The notes beneath the pieces are model-generated. The model did not search any database. It saw only the letters and a list, made by a program, of their open reading frames with translations, and had not been told where the DNA came from. The position numbers and the translations under genes are program-made. From the NCBI GenBank assembly GCA_902806595.1, contig CADCXC010000009.1:1674001-1738000 (forward strand): a stretch of 64,000 nucleotides of DNA, read 5' to 3'. Origin of the DNA: Pyrenopolyporus hunteri. Its lineage: Eukaryota; Ascomycota; Sordariomycetes; Xylariales; Hypoxylaceae. Of the stretch, positions 11,140 to 23,855 are shown piece after piece (within the stretch, counting starts at the first letter, position 1; every line of letters begins with the position of its first letter).

Positions 11140-12315
11140 TTTGTCGGTACTCGTCCTCGAAAAGAACAATAGGCGTTATTGTAGTGGGTTCAGGTTATCG
11201 AGGAGGTTAAGGCCCGAAAGATCGATGGTATGGTCGGCGATTATTGTCGTTGATGGGATTTGACCGTGCCAATCTTTGAATTGGTATCGATTGACCGATA
11301 GAAAAAAAATAAAAATAAAAATCGAACCTGGAAATATTTTTCTGCAGGTCGATAGGAACCAGCTTTTTTTCGCGGGGAGAGACTTAGCCAATCAGGAGCT
11401 ATTATGGAGTGGGGTACTACCGCTTTTGTCTTAGTCGACAGGGGTAGCACATCCGCGGGCGCTGGTAGCTCAAACTTTCACCTTTATTTTCACTTTTCGA
11501 CCTTCTTCAGCACCTTCAATCTTATTCCCTTCAAAATATTCTAGAAGCAGTTGAACATAATATCATTGAACAGGCCTTTGAATCTCTATGTTTCCAGACC
11601 CCTTCTTTCCCGATATCAAATGCAATTATGTCTTTCCCCAAACTTTCAACATCGCAATGACAATTTGAGAACCTACCACCCGCAACAACTAACCGCCTAA
11701 GGCTGTCTTACTCCTAGCACGGCTTTGGATGTCCAAGTGAATATATAAAGCAGTGATAGCCGGCCGTTCTTCGCACTTAGATCCCCTGCTTTCTTAATTT
11801 CCTTCGGATACTGTCACCGAGACGTCCCCTGCCTTGCATTCCTAGGTAGGTATGTCGACGTAGATGAAGCCATCTGATCTCGGAACAACATGATCATCCC
11901 TGGCCATCTCCAACTCCATCCAAGGTCCATCTAGTCACCTACCTTATATTAGGTAGGTGCATTTTCCTAGCCACAACAGAACGGGAATAGCTTGTGAGCC
12001 AAGGGAATGGTAATCCGAAGTGCTCTCCTTGCGGTCAACGATGGACCTCAGGCTACAAACGTCACAAACAGCCGAGTACACGAGATATCCTCTCAATTCG
12101 CAGGATTTACGCACCCCGCCTTGAAAATATGCGATGCCACTCAATTAGTCTTGGGACTTGCCCTTTATGTACCGCTATCTTCTCCTCTTTGTCTTCTTTA
12201 TATAACTCGCCTCTCTACCTACCTTCGTATCTACCTATCTATCTCTGAGTAGGGTTGCAACTCTTCATACTCCGAGGGGCTCGACTGCCCTTACTTACAA
12301 TAAAAGATTTGTAAG
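11140..12315. promoter_or_regulatory. Divergent promoter region of NHP2 and GH92 genes
   Basis: About 1.2 kb between divergent starts. Near NHP2 there is an A-rich stretch (11300-11325). Near the GH92 gene a CT-rich tract with TATATAAC (about 12199-12206) precedes the ATG by about 110 bp and is a plausible TATA element. No gene is seen. Confidence 0.45.
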
Positions 12316-14832
12316 ATGAACGCTCGATCATTCTTGCTAGGTTTCGCTGCGGCTGCATCATGCCGGACAACATCTACCAACCCACCCCACCGGGATGTCA
12401 ACAGCGCCTCCAGTGGTTATGATTTTGTAGACCCTCTCATTGGCACCCGTAACGGTGGTAGGTTTACTTATAAGCAACTTCTTTTTAATGGATGTCTAAC
12501 TCACCACGCCCATAGGTCATGTCTTTGCCGGCGCCACCCTTCCATTCGGTAGGCATGATAAATATAAATAATGAGATATTTCTAACACTTCCCAGGCATG
12601 GCAAAGGCGGTGCCTGATGTTACAGACGATAATCAAGGGGGGTATGCTTCAAATGGAAGCCCGGTGACCGGTTTCTCCCATATGCATGATTCTGGCACGG
12701 GCGGTGCCTCGTCACTTGGGAACTTCCCGGTATTCGTTTACCCAGGATGTGCAAATGATGAAATCAATGGCTGCGTTTTCCCCAAGGCCGCACGCGGCGT
12801 CCAAGCCGTCGATGGGAGTGTTTCTGGTCGTCCTGGCTATTTCACCATCGACCTCGAGTCAGGCATAAGGGCCGAGATCACAGCCACGAATCACACTGCG
12901 CTTTATAGCTTCACGTTCTTCGGAAACGCTACCGGAAATGCTACGGTGGATGCGCCCTTAAACCCTTTGTTCTTCTTCGACCTGACCGATCTACCTAACA
13001 CGCGCCTTGACGGTAGTGCATCCGTGGACCCAAAGACCGGCCGAATATCCGGGAATGGTACCTTCTCACCCAGTTTCGGGACTGGTACATACAAGCTACA
13101 TTTCTGTGCCGACTTTTCCCAGGACGTTCCTATACGCGAAACAGGAGTATTCGTGAATAATAGGGCTGGCAGCGAACCAACGAGCATCGTCATGGGACGA
13201 GACAATAATAACCCCCCTCTACCAGCGGGGGCATATGCTTGGTTCGGAGAGGTCGAGAAAGGCACCACGATCACGGTCCGAGTCGGGCTGTCTTTCAAGA
13301 GTGTAGATCAGGCGTGTAGGAGCGCCGAGGCAGAGGTGCCAGATTTAAACTTATCCGAAACCTTAGCCGCCGCGGAGGATATCTGGAGAGATAAATTGTC
13401 AGTCCTAAGTATCGACACAACCGACTTCGAAGACACTAGCATGCAGACTATCTTTTGGAGCGGTGTATACAGAGCAATGCTAAGCCCACAGGACTATACG
13501 GGCGAAAACTATCTGTGGGAAAGCGATGAGCCGTACTATGACTCCTATTATTGCATCTGGGACTCTTTTCGATCCATCCATCCCTTTATTACACTAGTAG
13601 ATCCATACTCGCAGACCCTCATGGTCCGCTCCCTCATTGATATCTATCGGCATGAGGGATGGTTGCCAGACTGTCGGATGTCCCTGTGCAAAGGATGGAC
13701 CCAAGGAGGGTCGAACGCTGACGTCGTTTTGGTAGATGCATATCTAAAGAACATCACTCAGGATGTCGACTGGGAGACCGGATATGAGGCATTGGTAAAA
13801 GATGCAGAGGATGAACCCCCAGTATGGGACTACGAAGGCCGCGGTGGGTTGTACTCCTGGAAGAAGCTCGGTTACATCCCAGCAGATGATTACGACCCCT
13901 ACGGAACTGGCTTGTTCACGAGGAGTATTTCCAGGACCGTGGAGTACGCTTATAATGACTTCTGTATCTCCGAGATAGCGGAGGCGTTGGGCAAGCAAGA
14001 GGATTACGAGAAATATGCGAAACGATCTGAGAATTGGTTAAACGTGTACAATCCTGAACAGACGTCTACTATAAACGGTACTGATACTGGTTTTACTGGT
14101 TTTCTACAGCCGAGGTATTTAAACGGCACTTTTGGATATCAGGACCCAACTCTTTGCTCTCCGGTCACATCTTTTGACTCTTGCTATCTCAACCCGGGCG
14201 GCCACGAGACATATGAGGGCAGTCCCTGGCTTTACACTTTCTTCGCGCCTCACGACATGGCAACTCTCATCACTACTCTTGGAGGCCCCGAAACCTTTGT
14301 CAGCCGCTTAGACTACCTCCATGAGAGCGGTATCCTCTACGTCGGCGACGAGCAAGCGTTCTTGACCATTTTCCAGTATCATTACGCAGGCCGTCCCGGC
14401 AAATCTACCGAGCGCGTCCATTATTATATCCCTAGCCAGTTCAACACGACAACGGCAGGTATTCCGGGGAACGACGACTCAGGAGCTATGGGCTCCTTTG
14501 TCGCGCTGGCGATGATGGGCATATTCCCGAATCCAGGCCAGGACGTCTATTTCATCACGGCCCCCTTCTTCCCGACAGTTTCGATCACCAATCGCATGAC
14601 TGGTAAGACAGCGACGATCAAGACCAGCAACTTCGACACGGCGTATAAGAATATATACATCCAGAGTGCGAAGCTAGACGGAGAGGACTACACGAAAAAT
14701 TACCTCACGCATAGCTTCTTCCTCGAAGGCGGCACGTTGGAACTCGCGCTTGGTGACAAGGAGAGCACGGTTTGGGGTACAGGGGAAGACGATGTGCCGC
14801 CGAGTCTCAGCACGAAGAAGAGCCAAGGTTGA
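12316..14832 (+). CDS. Secreted GH92 alpha-1,2-mannosidase family protein
   Basis: Calcium-dependent inverting exo-alpha-mannosidase family, expected to trim mannose from fungal or plant glycans outside the cell. Exons 12316-12457, 12516-12548 (33 nt) and 12596-14832 give 803 aa; introns are 58 and 47 bp. The N-terminus MNARSFLLGFAAAASC looks like a short signal peptide. Family blocks in order: YDFVDPLIGTRNGGHVFAGA, TLPFGMAKAVPD, GFSHMHDSGTGG, WDSFRSIHPFITLVDP, GWLPDCRMSLCKGWTQGGSN, GDEQAF (E644, at the place of the family acid Glu) and GNDDSGAMGSF (D685, D686, at the place of the base Asp pair). The tail GIFPNPGQDVYFITAPFF is also typical. The HVFAGATLPFG block depends on the 33-nt exon. The gene looks intact and active. 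Linkage specificity cannot be read from sequence. Confidence 0.95.
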
Positions 14833-15037
14833 GCTACGCTCCAGCGAAGTAGATGATCCATCATCCGTGGATACCTACCTACCTTTATAAATTTTAGATA
14901 TTAAATACAAGTATCTAATACTGATGCGTTCTCTTAAAGCAATCCTTGCGGACATAGGTATATCATATAGGCGAGTGGTTTCAAGACGCTTTCTTAGTAT
15001 ATGGTGACTCGATTGGTGAGCTCTAGTGGTTCTTTCA

Positions 15038-15741
15038 TTAGGACAGCCTCTTACCTAAACCATCATTCACAGGCGAGCTAAAGCGACGAACTCTCTTATT
15101 CTTCTTCCTTCTTTCAACCCAGAGCTTAACCCCAATGACAATAAGCAGTATAATTACTCCCATCATACTAAGACCAACTATCTTCCCAAGCGATTTCGAT
15201 GGCGAGCCATGGGATGTATCCGCAGGACTTGAAAAAAGAAACGGTGCCGCAATACCCATATTATCGTCCAGTCGCGCTGGGATCAGGTCCACGGTCGGGC
15301 ATCCTTGGTTGCAGGGGTCTCGTGAACACTGTGACGACTAGAGTTAGTAAGGAGTCTTAGAATTCATGATATTACCTAGGCGGGAGAGCTCCAAGATTAG
15401 ATCGACAAGGCATCTCACATTAATAGAGCGGGCAAATCGATTTTAACAAGAGAACTCTGAATAATACATACACAGCCCATGAACCTAGGTATTGCGAAGT
15501 CACATGTGTACCATTCACGTTCGTCGTAAGGGGGGACGCAGCTCTGATGGTGGCCTGGATAATCGGCGTAGCTAGCCGGTCGGAGTGCACCCACCGGGCA
15601 CTCTCCCCCGTTAGAACACGGATTCGTCTCGCAGCACCCAAGGAAGCGAACCTGGCTTGACAGGCAGATATAGAACGTACCTCCAAATGGGCAGTAAAGT
15701 CCATATTTCTCCAGTGGGCCAAGGTCCTCTGACAAAGCCAT
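15038..15741 (-). CDS. Cys-rich single-pass membrane protein (fungal surface type)
   Basis: Exons 15472-15741 and 15038-15328 give 186 aa; the intron (15329-15471, 143 bp) has GTATGT and CACAG. A first Cys-rich half (CPFGGTFYICLSSQVRFLGC, CETNPCSNGGECP) is followed by a similar second unit (WYTCDFAIPRFMGCCSRDPC, NQGCP), suggesting an internal duplication. The chosen acceptor restores the CC pair at the junction. A membrane segment (VGLSMMGVIILLIVIGVKLW) precedes a basic tail (RRKKNKRVRR). No clear signal peptide follows ATG 15741; an in-frame ATG at 15810 would add 23 residues. This architecture is widespread in filamentous ascomycetes without known function. It converges on the GH92 gene, 205 bp apart. 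Confidence 0.85.
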
Positions 15742-16408
15742 AATAAGGGTGATATAAAGAGGGGGTTGGAATAGGGGTGAAGGACTTCGGATTTTGGAGA
15801 CTTCCTTCATCAATACCGCGTAGATACCGCGGCAGTTCGAGCTTATTGATTGGGTAAATTAAAACATAGACAGCTTCTTAATGTTCCGGGGATCCATAAT
15901 TAAATAAGTCACTGACCATCTTCGACCTTCTTCATCTACTTTCCCCATCGTGAAACCCGATTCCTCTTTGTACCGGTGACGCTATAACTCGGACCGGGTA
16001 GAAGTTACAAGTCAACTCAGACCCGTGAGACTCTAGAGCTTCTAGCGGAAAAGAAACGCCTACGCCACCTACGTACAGGACGATTATATGATGTCTCCCG
16101 TCCTGTATGTTAAGTCAATCTACTAGTAATACGCCCCTCGGATCCCGCCGGGTTTATGCTGGGCTTTTCTATCGATTAGGTGAAAAATTAAGTGGCGGAT
16201 GCTTTTAAATACCCACGCCACCAGCATAATTACCGCGAAAACCACACGCTTCGAGAGGAAATAGAATTCTATCAGTCTATCTAAAATGTTCCAAGCATAG
16301 GATCATGTTTGCCAAGTAGTATCGATCACTTTATACTTGACTCTTCGACAGTCTACATAACTCTGGACCTTTGGGCAATCTACCATAACTTCCGCGCTCT
16401 AGGGCATT
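15742..16408. other. Intergenic between two minus-strand genes
   Basis: About 0.67 kb, carrying the promoter of the Cys-rich gene and the terminator of the terpene synthase. No gene or repeat seen. Confidence 0.5.
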
Positions 16409-17987
16409 TCAAAGAGTAATTTGTAGTCCCCCCTCCATGTCCGGACAGTTGAGCCTGTATCTTCCCGTAGTCAGACTAGATTGGGAGATAAGTTAGTACT
16501 ACCTTGCTAAACAAACATCATCATTCACGTACCTCCAATTAAGATTGGCACGGCAGGCATATTTGCAGCCGTCAATGGCTTTTTTAATATCCTGCTGGAG
16601 CTTGGGGTCGGAAGAATAACGCCCCAGGATATCTCTCTCCGCGGCGTCTACCCGTTCGACGGCAGATTTTATAAGGCCTGTGCAGTGGTCGACGGCCTTC
16701 TGGATAGAGCCGAGCTCCAGGTACAGGAGAGGAACCAGCGAGTTGACTTGGGATTGCGCCTGTAATATGTTATTGCCCCGTAGTGTAACAGGAACTAGAA
16801 GATGAACATAGACTTACCACTTCTTTCTTCAAGGACAACAAGTCATTCGTCCTTCAAATTGATATTAGTGTTTTCGTTCATGGTAACCATAACGAAGGTC
16901 ATACAAGAATACAATAGCGCTTGCGTCTTCCCAAATTTGCCGCATCGCTTCGTCGTCGGACAACCCCTCGGGCAAGGTAATTCCGTAGGCGTATCTGGGG
17001 AAGTGCGTCTTAGTGACATCATTAATGGAAATGAAGCGAAGGGGAAATACGCACTCGATAGTGGAAAGGCAGACTTTCACCGCACCTGAACCCGGCCGAT
17101 ATCGTAGGTACTCCTCGACGGTAGGAAGGCGTTCGCCCGTTTCAAATTTCTGCTCCTCCCCGCACATGTTCAAATAGAAGAGTATCTCCTCTAAGAGCCT
17201 ATTTATACGGCCTAGTTTTGGTGAGACGGTCACGGAGTGATATAAACGCGACGCAAGGGTATTACATACCCTCATCGTAGGCCTTCGATAAGGCTTCGCC
17301 CACTGGTTTGAAGCAAGTAATTACGCGGTCCGTCGATATTTCCGAAAGGGGCGGCTGTGGGTTCTTGGAAAGGCTTTGCCGTATATATTCGATCGTCTTC
17401 CGTCGGAACTCCGCAGCCGAATCCCAGTCATGCATAATTGACGAATACTCGATGGAATCGGTCTCTGGTCACTAGTCAGGAGTAAAGTCCCCCTAGAGCT
17501 CAAGGTCGAGAATGGCGTACCGTCGTCCCAGCAGAACAGCTTCATTGCATTATTAGTTATATTCTCAGGATCGGAACAATTTGACTTTTCTAATCCTTAC
17601 CCAGATTGCCAAGCATGTGCTGACTTCCAACGCCTCATACGGGGCGAACGGCCACCAGGAGGCTCCGAACAAGGCAAAGTCATTTGCTTTTAATTTGCGG
17701 AGCCGAGCGTCGTTTTTGTCCGAATTAATCCTATGATATATGAGTGCGTAGTAAACTTGAGGGTGGTGGCATAATTACCATGTAAGCAAGTCTTCCACGT
17801 ATCTTTTCAGCCGTTCATACTCGGGGTGAATGCCTTGGGGCCAGTGGCTTATCATGGGTTGTAAATCGGGGATGGTGATACGGGTTCCCTGTAGATTCAT
17901 CAACAGTTTCTCTCGTACATCGGTTTCGAAGTCTTGGGATCGGCCGTTTAGGCCTGTTATCTCTACGTCTCGTACGGCTACGGCCAT
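16409..17987 (-). CDS. Class I terpene cyclase (sesquiterpene synthase)
   Basis: Cyclises a linear prenyl diphosphate, probably farnesyl diphosphate, in the cytosol. Eight exons: 17779-17987, 17601-17730, 17521-17539, 17270-17464, 16905-17211, 16818-16851, 16533-16759 and 16409-16475. Introns are 48-61 bp and all phases agree; the product is 395 aa. Before the active site is FALFGASWWPFAPYEALEVS. The first metal-binding motif is DDETD (residues 118-122), split by an intron after DD, with DD coded by a 19-nt exon. The second metal motif is NDLLSLKKE (N289, S293, E297), and the conserved Arg-Tyr pair near the C-terminus is R379-Y380. Every catalytic signature of the family is present, so the enzyme should be active if spliced as modelled. 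The product is unknown. The intron before the 19-nt exon ends in AAG, a weak acceptor. Confidence 0.92.
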
Positions 17988-20404
17988 GATGTCTCTATAG
18001 AGGATTGCCACTAGGTATAATTTAAATTTCTTGGGGGAATATAAGAGGTAGATATAAATTGAGTTGTGGAGGGAACGATCGACTATTTACACTTGGATAG
18101 GGATTGTTGGCACTATTTATATTTTCATAGATCTCTGAAGAGGGAGTAGGAGACTAGGGTTCGGGTTAGGTCGCTGACCCAAGCCACAGATCTCTACAGC
18201 CAGATATTCTGTCATACCATAGCACCTAAACATCGAAGCTTTATCGTGGTGACCTGTAATATGCATGGCAGCATGCCCAGCCTGCATTATCAATACGGGT
18301 ATCCCGTCCAAGAAAAGAGGAGGCCATTGGTTGATGTTGAGCTGGCCTATAATCTAGGTCGTGATGGCGCCGCACGATCGCCTCATGTTCTAAGCCTCTT
18401 CATAGACGGTATCGGGCAAAGCACTAGCTTATTCTTCGCAGTAGATATATCATATTAAAGCCTTAAACGGGGAGAGTACAAAATGTTTTGCTAATGAAAC
18501 TACCTTGAGAGTACTGCTTCAAATTAAACTACTCCTTATGAGTTAGATTTACAAAGAACCATTGACCTCCCAATGATAGAATACCTATACTCCTTACGGG
18601 AATCGCTCTACAGCTCCACCTTTAGATGAGAATGGACTTGACCAGATTCAGTTTTTGTGTTAGGATAAAGGAAGGGTAAATCCACTATTCTACGTCGCAC
18701 ATCGGCGAAATTCTGCGTAGAGACCATCGAATATGTGGCCCCATAAGACTAATCAAGTTTATCAGGTCCGGTAATGTCGTCAGCAGATCATACGGTTGGA
18801 TATAGTCGCGGAGATGTAGGCTGTAGGTATCTAGGGATCGGATCTCAGCAACTACTGCCGATCTCAACTTCATAGAAGGGTGAGATACTAAGAGATTGGA
18901 CGGCTCTCATCAGTCAAAAAGAGAGGATGTCTAACGATCGTTGCCTAAAGAAGCAGCTTTCGAAATCGGTAAATCGGTATGCACTATGACGTCTAGTAAG
19001 CATAGGTACTTATAATATGCGATTGTGTATAGATTAAGCAATCCGGCACCCATAGAGCCCTAATTTCCGTAATATAAGCTACGTGCGAGCGTTACTAAGC
19101 ACCTTAACATTATCTTGGCGTGCATTATGATTATAATTACCAGAATAGCTTCGCAGAGTCATTCCGATTATGTTTATGAAGGTGGGGGGGTCGATCTCTT
19201 GCGTACAATGTAAGCGAGGCTGGAACGACTTAAAGAGCATCCGGTGTTAGGGCTGTTGTGGACATTTGCGACATGTGTCTCTCTGTCCTCCAGTCTAGCC
19301 TGACTATTTAGGTAGTTTATATAATACCGAAATTGTTTCTTTCATTATATGCTTGGCTTTATGAGATATGTTGAGGCTACTTAATAGATCATAAGTTATC
19401 ATTGTGAACCCTTCGAGCCTTTTGGCCCTCGGCCCTTCTTTATGCGTAGTTCGGGAGAAATATCAGTATCAGTCAGCGCTACGAAACAGAGTAGGGTGAC
19501 GGAAGCATCGCGATACCGACCATATGGTACCGGAAGGGGAACAGCCATGTCGTGGCACGGAAACAGAGCCTCTATACCGACCGCACCGGGTCCTGGGGAT
19601 AGATATAGGATATAGGTAGGTAGATTAGGTAGCACGTGTCTAACGCATATTTTAACCGAATATGTATATTTGACAGTTTTCTTACCTGTATAGGCTTTCA
19701 CATTATCCTCATACGTACTGATAAAGCTGGTGTTTTTAATGCTTTAGGGCACTCGGTCTGGGCCCTCCCTTCCGGGCAGCTGCTTACTCGTACTTTGATG
19801 CATGTGTAGTTCCTCGTTGTGCTGCTCATAGTTTTCTACCCCGGTTGGTTCGTGGTGTAACGTCCTAATTGATAGCCGACGATGATGCTGGAAGGACGGG
19901 CTCTTTCAGTAGATCTGAGCTCAGGCCTTAATGTCAATTGTAGGTATAGCCCTTTGAAGCATCCTGAAAATTTTCGTTGTTCCTTGTCCCACGTATGCGG
20001 ATGACCTACTTACCTCGATATCGCCCTAGTCAACTAGCATGGCGACTTGTATGTTGGTGGGCTTGTAGTGCATAGGCCATGACCGTCAGCGCGAGCGTGG
20101 CATCCTAATTTGTGCATTTTCAACGAATAGAAAACTTGAAAAGTCCCCGTCTCTGTCCTAAGGGGACAGTTCGTATCATATTTCCGAAGATAAGTTACAG
20201 TAATGCGAGCCGTGGCATATGCACGTACAGGGTTCGAGTATATGAAATGATTAAGTAGTAACCCCGACTTATATACGAGAAGACGTCTTATATCCTTCGG
20301 GGTGTTACATTCTGGCACGGCGCGTGATATCAAGGACTAGGGACTGAATCTTATTGATGCTATGAAGAAGAAAAGAGAGAAAACTAAACGGTGGTTTTAT
20401 ACAC
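17988..20404. other. Gene-poor region upstream of the terpene synthase
   Basis: About 2.4 kb with only short open frames, none with an ATG, length and composition that look coding. I see no P450, oxidoreductase, transporter or transcription factor fragment that would mark a terpene gene cluster. Confidence 0.5.
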
Positions 20405-20475
20405 GGGCTCCGGCGGCGCACCCGGCCGGAGCCTTAGTGCCGGTTGCCCAGCAGGGCTGGGCCAACCGCACCGAA
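20405..20475. repeat. GC-rich double hairpin
   Basis: Two adjacent inverted repeats stand out from AT-richer surroundings. The first pairs GGCTCCGGC (20406-20414) with GCCGGAGCC (20425-20433) around a 10-base loop. The second is a longer imperfect stem: GTG, CGGTTG and CCCAGC on the left pair with GCTGGG, CAACCG and CAC on the right, with a short loop. It could be a transposon end fragment, a structured RNA or a cruciform site. It does not fit a tRNA. Confidence 0.7.
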
Positions 20476-23366
20476 CCGTGACACATTCATGATATTACTC
20501 CGAACTTTTTACACATATAAACCTAAGTTTGAAAGGGTATATCGAGCGCTATGAAATATTGCTAACTTAGCTGTCATGGTAATGGCCCATGACCATATAT
20601 ACCATTGGCCCGCCCGCTCGTTTTCAGATATGGTTTTAAAATATCTTGATATAATTACGTACTTACTAGGTGGGAGTTAGATACATACCTAGGTAGGTAT
20701 ATATTTAGGCTTATCCAGGGAGAGCCTCAGGGGTCCATGTGTGTAATTGGGAGATGGTCCGCTGGATCGCCGTTAGGCTGAAGACGCTTTTAAAGGGGTT
20801 TGTTCTGAGGCTAGAGACTGCCGCCAGGTGGCGTTCATCATTGGTCACCTGCCAAGCTTAACAGCCAATTAGGCCCGCCTAGAGCTCACTAGGTAACCAG
20901 TTGGCGAACTAACTACCAATTAATGGGGATGGTGCATCCATTGATAGGGTTCGACATGATCGATTCTTCTATGAATACCTAATTTCGGTAGATACCTAGG
21001 TACATATTCGCGTACGGTGCCATAGACCTAGGTGGTGGCTGACGGTCGAATCAATAGAACCATAGGTTTGGCCCAAGTTGCCAATTATTAGATCGATGGG
21101 TACATGTATGTACATATACCAGGGGGTTCGGGGTCCCAACAGCTTCTGGGCTGCTGGGTTATGGAACAAAATTAAATGCTCTAGGATGTTATGTGTTTAA
21201 ATAGGTACGTATTTCAGTGTAGGATGGGATTTAGGTATGATACAGTGTGTAGAAAGATGGGTACTGTACAATACCTTCTTTATGTACTCACCCTACAGAC
21301 CGGGGCTAGGTGGTGCGGCTAGGTCCGGCGGTCTCTAGCCAATGAATACCTAGGTACACACCTACGTATAATATAGAAAATACCCATGTACCGAGGTACC
21401 TACCTAGACATCTCAATGTGCATGTAGTACCCATTCTTGCCCCATCGGTTGAATCCAAACCCTGTCCATCTACATCTATTGCCCGAATCCATTCCCAAGA
21501 TTATTGTCGAACCTGACGTTTGACGAAGCGCCCTTAAGGGCTTCAAGAGCCGAAGATGTAGAAGCCGCCAACCAGTCGATCAAGCCCGGCTAACTCATGT
21601 CCAGTAGGCTAGCTCGTTGCGTCAGGTGTATGAGTATCATAGGAGCAATGGACATTGAAATACTGTACAGAGAATGCATGAATTACTAACACATCATGGA
21701 TATGCCGGCTTTTACATCGTCCTCCGAGACACGCAGAAGGTTCTACGTGGTAAGGGGCGTGGGCTTCCCCCCAAAGCCTATGTACTAACGGTCAGATAGT
21801 TCGGCCAGGTAGTTCGAGTTCTGCGTGCATGGCCACCGCTAGGTTGCCGTCATTGCCGTGCCTCATGTTGCCCGTGGAATCATCGACAATGAATGTCTCG
21901 GCCGAGCAGAGCCGTCGCGTGAATATCACCAATATGTATTACCTGGTACAATTCCAATCCCGATTCCGATTCCAATTCCGATTATCCGTGCCACAGCAGT
22001 GGGAGTTCTGCGCACATCCGCAGCCCATGATCGCCACGCGATCAAAGTACTAACGTAATTCAGCACGACGGCGTACGCGTTTATAGGCAAATTTGGTCCA
22101 AGTCGCCGCCTCCACCGCTGCCTCAGCCCCTAGGTACATAGGTAGGTATCTAACTAAGGTGGCAGCCAAATAGGACAAAAGAAGGTAAAAAGAAAAGGAA
22201 AGAGAAAGGAACAAGAGAAGCTTGAAAGGTGCTGCAGTCTGAGACATTCGACAATCAACGAATGGGGGCTCGAGTCAGATCACCTGCTGAGACGCACCGC
22301 ACCTGCTTTTTCGACATTCCGGGGTTAAAAGCACACGCCATCCTTCTGCAAGTTCGTGCCGTGTTATCCACGAAAAGAAGCATATATTATTATTATCGTC
22401 ACTATTCAATACGCCTCGCCGAAACTTGCCTACCTATCTGCTTGACCCCGCCTACTTAACCTCCGATACATACCTACTCTTAACTCAAGCCCTAACCCGC
22501 CCCCTTCGATTCCTACCATATTATCCCCATTCTCAAACCGTGCTAGGATCGGTACCTCAGGAAATAATCAACAGTAAAAACCTCCTGACGGCACGACGTT
22601 GGCCGGATCACGGCACTAAATTAACAATAGCCCGGCCGTCTCCATCTTCTGGAACTGATCAAGCGCGCGGTTGATCGCTCGCCAAGCAATTTAATCACTG
22701 ACAGTTGAACCCCGTCGTTTTCTTGGCACTGGGATCAGCCCCGGTCCGAATTTCAGCGCTGTCTTTCAGGTGAGCATTCTCTCTTCATCCTCTTCTCGTT
22801 CTTTTACCCGCTCAGCAGCATTCGTCAGCTCGGGGCGCGGCTAGGCACCTACCTAGGTCGTCAAGACCGGGGATGAGCCGCCCATAGTCTTCAACTACGT
22901 CAAGCGACGGTGTCCAATTAGATTCTTAAATGAGGCAATCCGCTTGTTAAAGTTGGTCGATCGAACTTGTCTTGTCGCGGACATAGTTAAGCCTCTCGAC
23001 GCCCCCCAATGCGCTCCGAGTGGAAAGTGGTCAGGGGGACGTAAACGTTAAAGAGGGATTAGAGACCACTATGACTTTTGCTGCTACCACTGAAGAACCT
23101 TCATCATATCCTATATACGCTGTCGTGTCTAGCAAATTTACAGGCTCTTACCTTTCTCATTTCCTTTGTCTTTCTCATGTCGGAATCCTGATTTTCCCTA
23201 GTGCAAGCTTCCGGCGACCCCCTCTTCACGCAGCACAATCTAGCACAGAGTAGCCGTATCTTGACATAAGGCTAAACTATAGCTTGTTGTTTTACATTTA
23301 TCATCGGGCACGGAATATTATTTTGCAGCGGATAAAACTAAGACGAACACAGAACATACTGTCGTC
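20476..23366. other. Gene-poor intergenic region rich in TACCTAGGTA-like sequence
   Basis: About 2.9 kb with no credible gene. Exact palindromes TACCTAGGTA lie at 20686-20695, 20993-21002 and 21347-21356, with more degenerate copies nearby. A hexanucleotide-like run based on ATTCCG/ATTCCA is at about 21951-21985. The part from about 22,180 on is pyrimidine/purine-skewed and probably promoter and 5' UTR of the next gene. Confidence 0.5.
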
Positions 23367-23855
23367 ATGTCTCGCCCCAGCAGCAGCCGCCGTACGAGTC
23401 GTAATTACGACACTGGCTTCCCAGACGCGTTTGCCGAGTACACTACGTCTCTACGCCATCCGGATGCAAATATTGGCCCGGGAGCGTGTATATCGGCAGA
23501 GGACATCGATCCGTCCAAAACGTTGCAGCGGACTCGTAGATCGTTCCTAACAAAGCACAAGCGGCGCACTATCAGCCATGGCCTCATCGCCCAGGGCCAG
23601 AGCCGCCAGCACTCGGACGGTTCCGTTATGGCCCTGCCCGAAATTGACAGTGCTGTCGACATGGGGGATCTGAAGCGTACGAGTACGAACGGCAGCATTG
23701 GAAATTCGTCCAAGGATGGAGCTGAGAGCATTGACCGCATCGAGGTGTCCGCCAACGGGGATTGCTCCCCTTCCTCTCCCACCACACCAGACGGTGACGA
23801 CGATGGCCGGCAGAGAATCAAACTCTTTCGAAAATGGCGCATTCAGAAGGATTAA
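23367..23855 (+). CDS. Small hypothetical Ser/Arg-rich protein (162 aa)
   Basis: Single exon from ATG 23367 to TAA 23855. It starts MSRPSSSRRTSRNYDTGFPD and has a compact central segment (RRSFLTKHKRRTISHGLIAQ), then Ser/Asp/Gly-rich sequence ending KLFRKWRIQKD. No membrane segment, signal peptide or known domain is visible. Many RRxS/RTS sites would suit kinase phosphorylation. The context of the ATG and the amino-acid bias toward structured SR-type sequence favour a real gene, but conservation cannot be judged here. Another exon downstream is possible. Confidence 0.55.
   Translation: MSRPSSSRRTSRNYDTGFPDAFAEYTTSLRHPDANIGPGACISAEDIDPSKTLQRTRRSFLTKHKRRTISHGLIAQGQSRQHSDGSVMALPEIDSAVDMGDLKRTSTNGSIGNSSKDGAESIDRIEVSANGDCSPSSPTTPDGDDDGRQRIKLFRKWRIQKD

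Noticed and set aside
20034..20333. 99-codon minus-strand frame, and the similar one at 19399-19701
   Set aside because: No recognisable motif and no splice partner; likely chance frames in the gene desert.
20405..20475. tRNA or snoRNA reading of the double hairpin
   Set aside because: No T-loop GGTTC motif, no anticodon arm geometry, and no C/D or H/ACA boxes in place.
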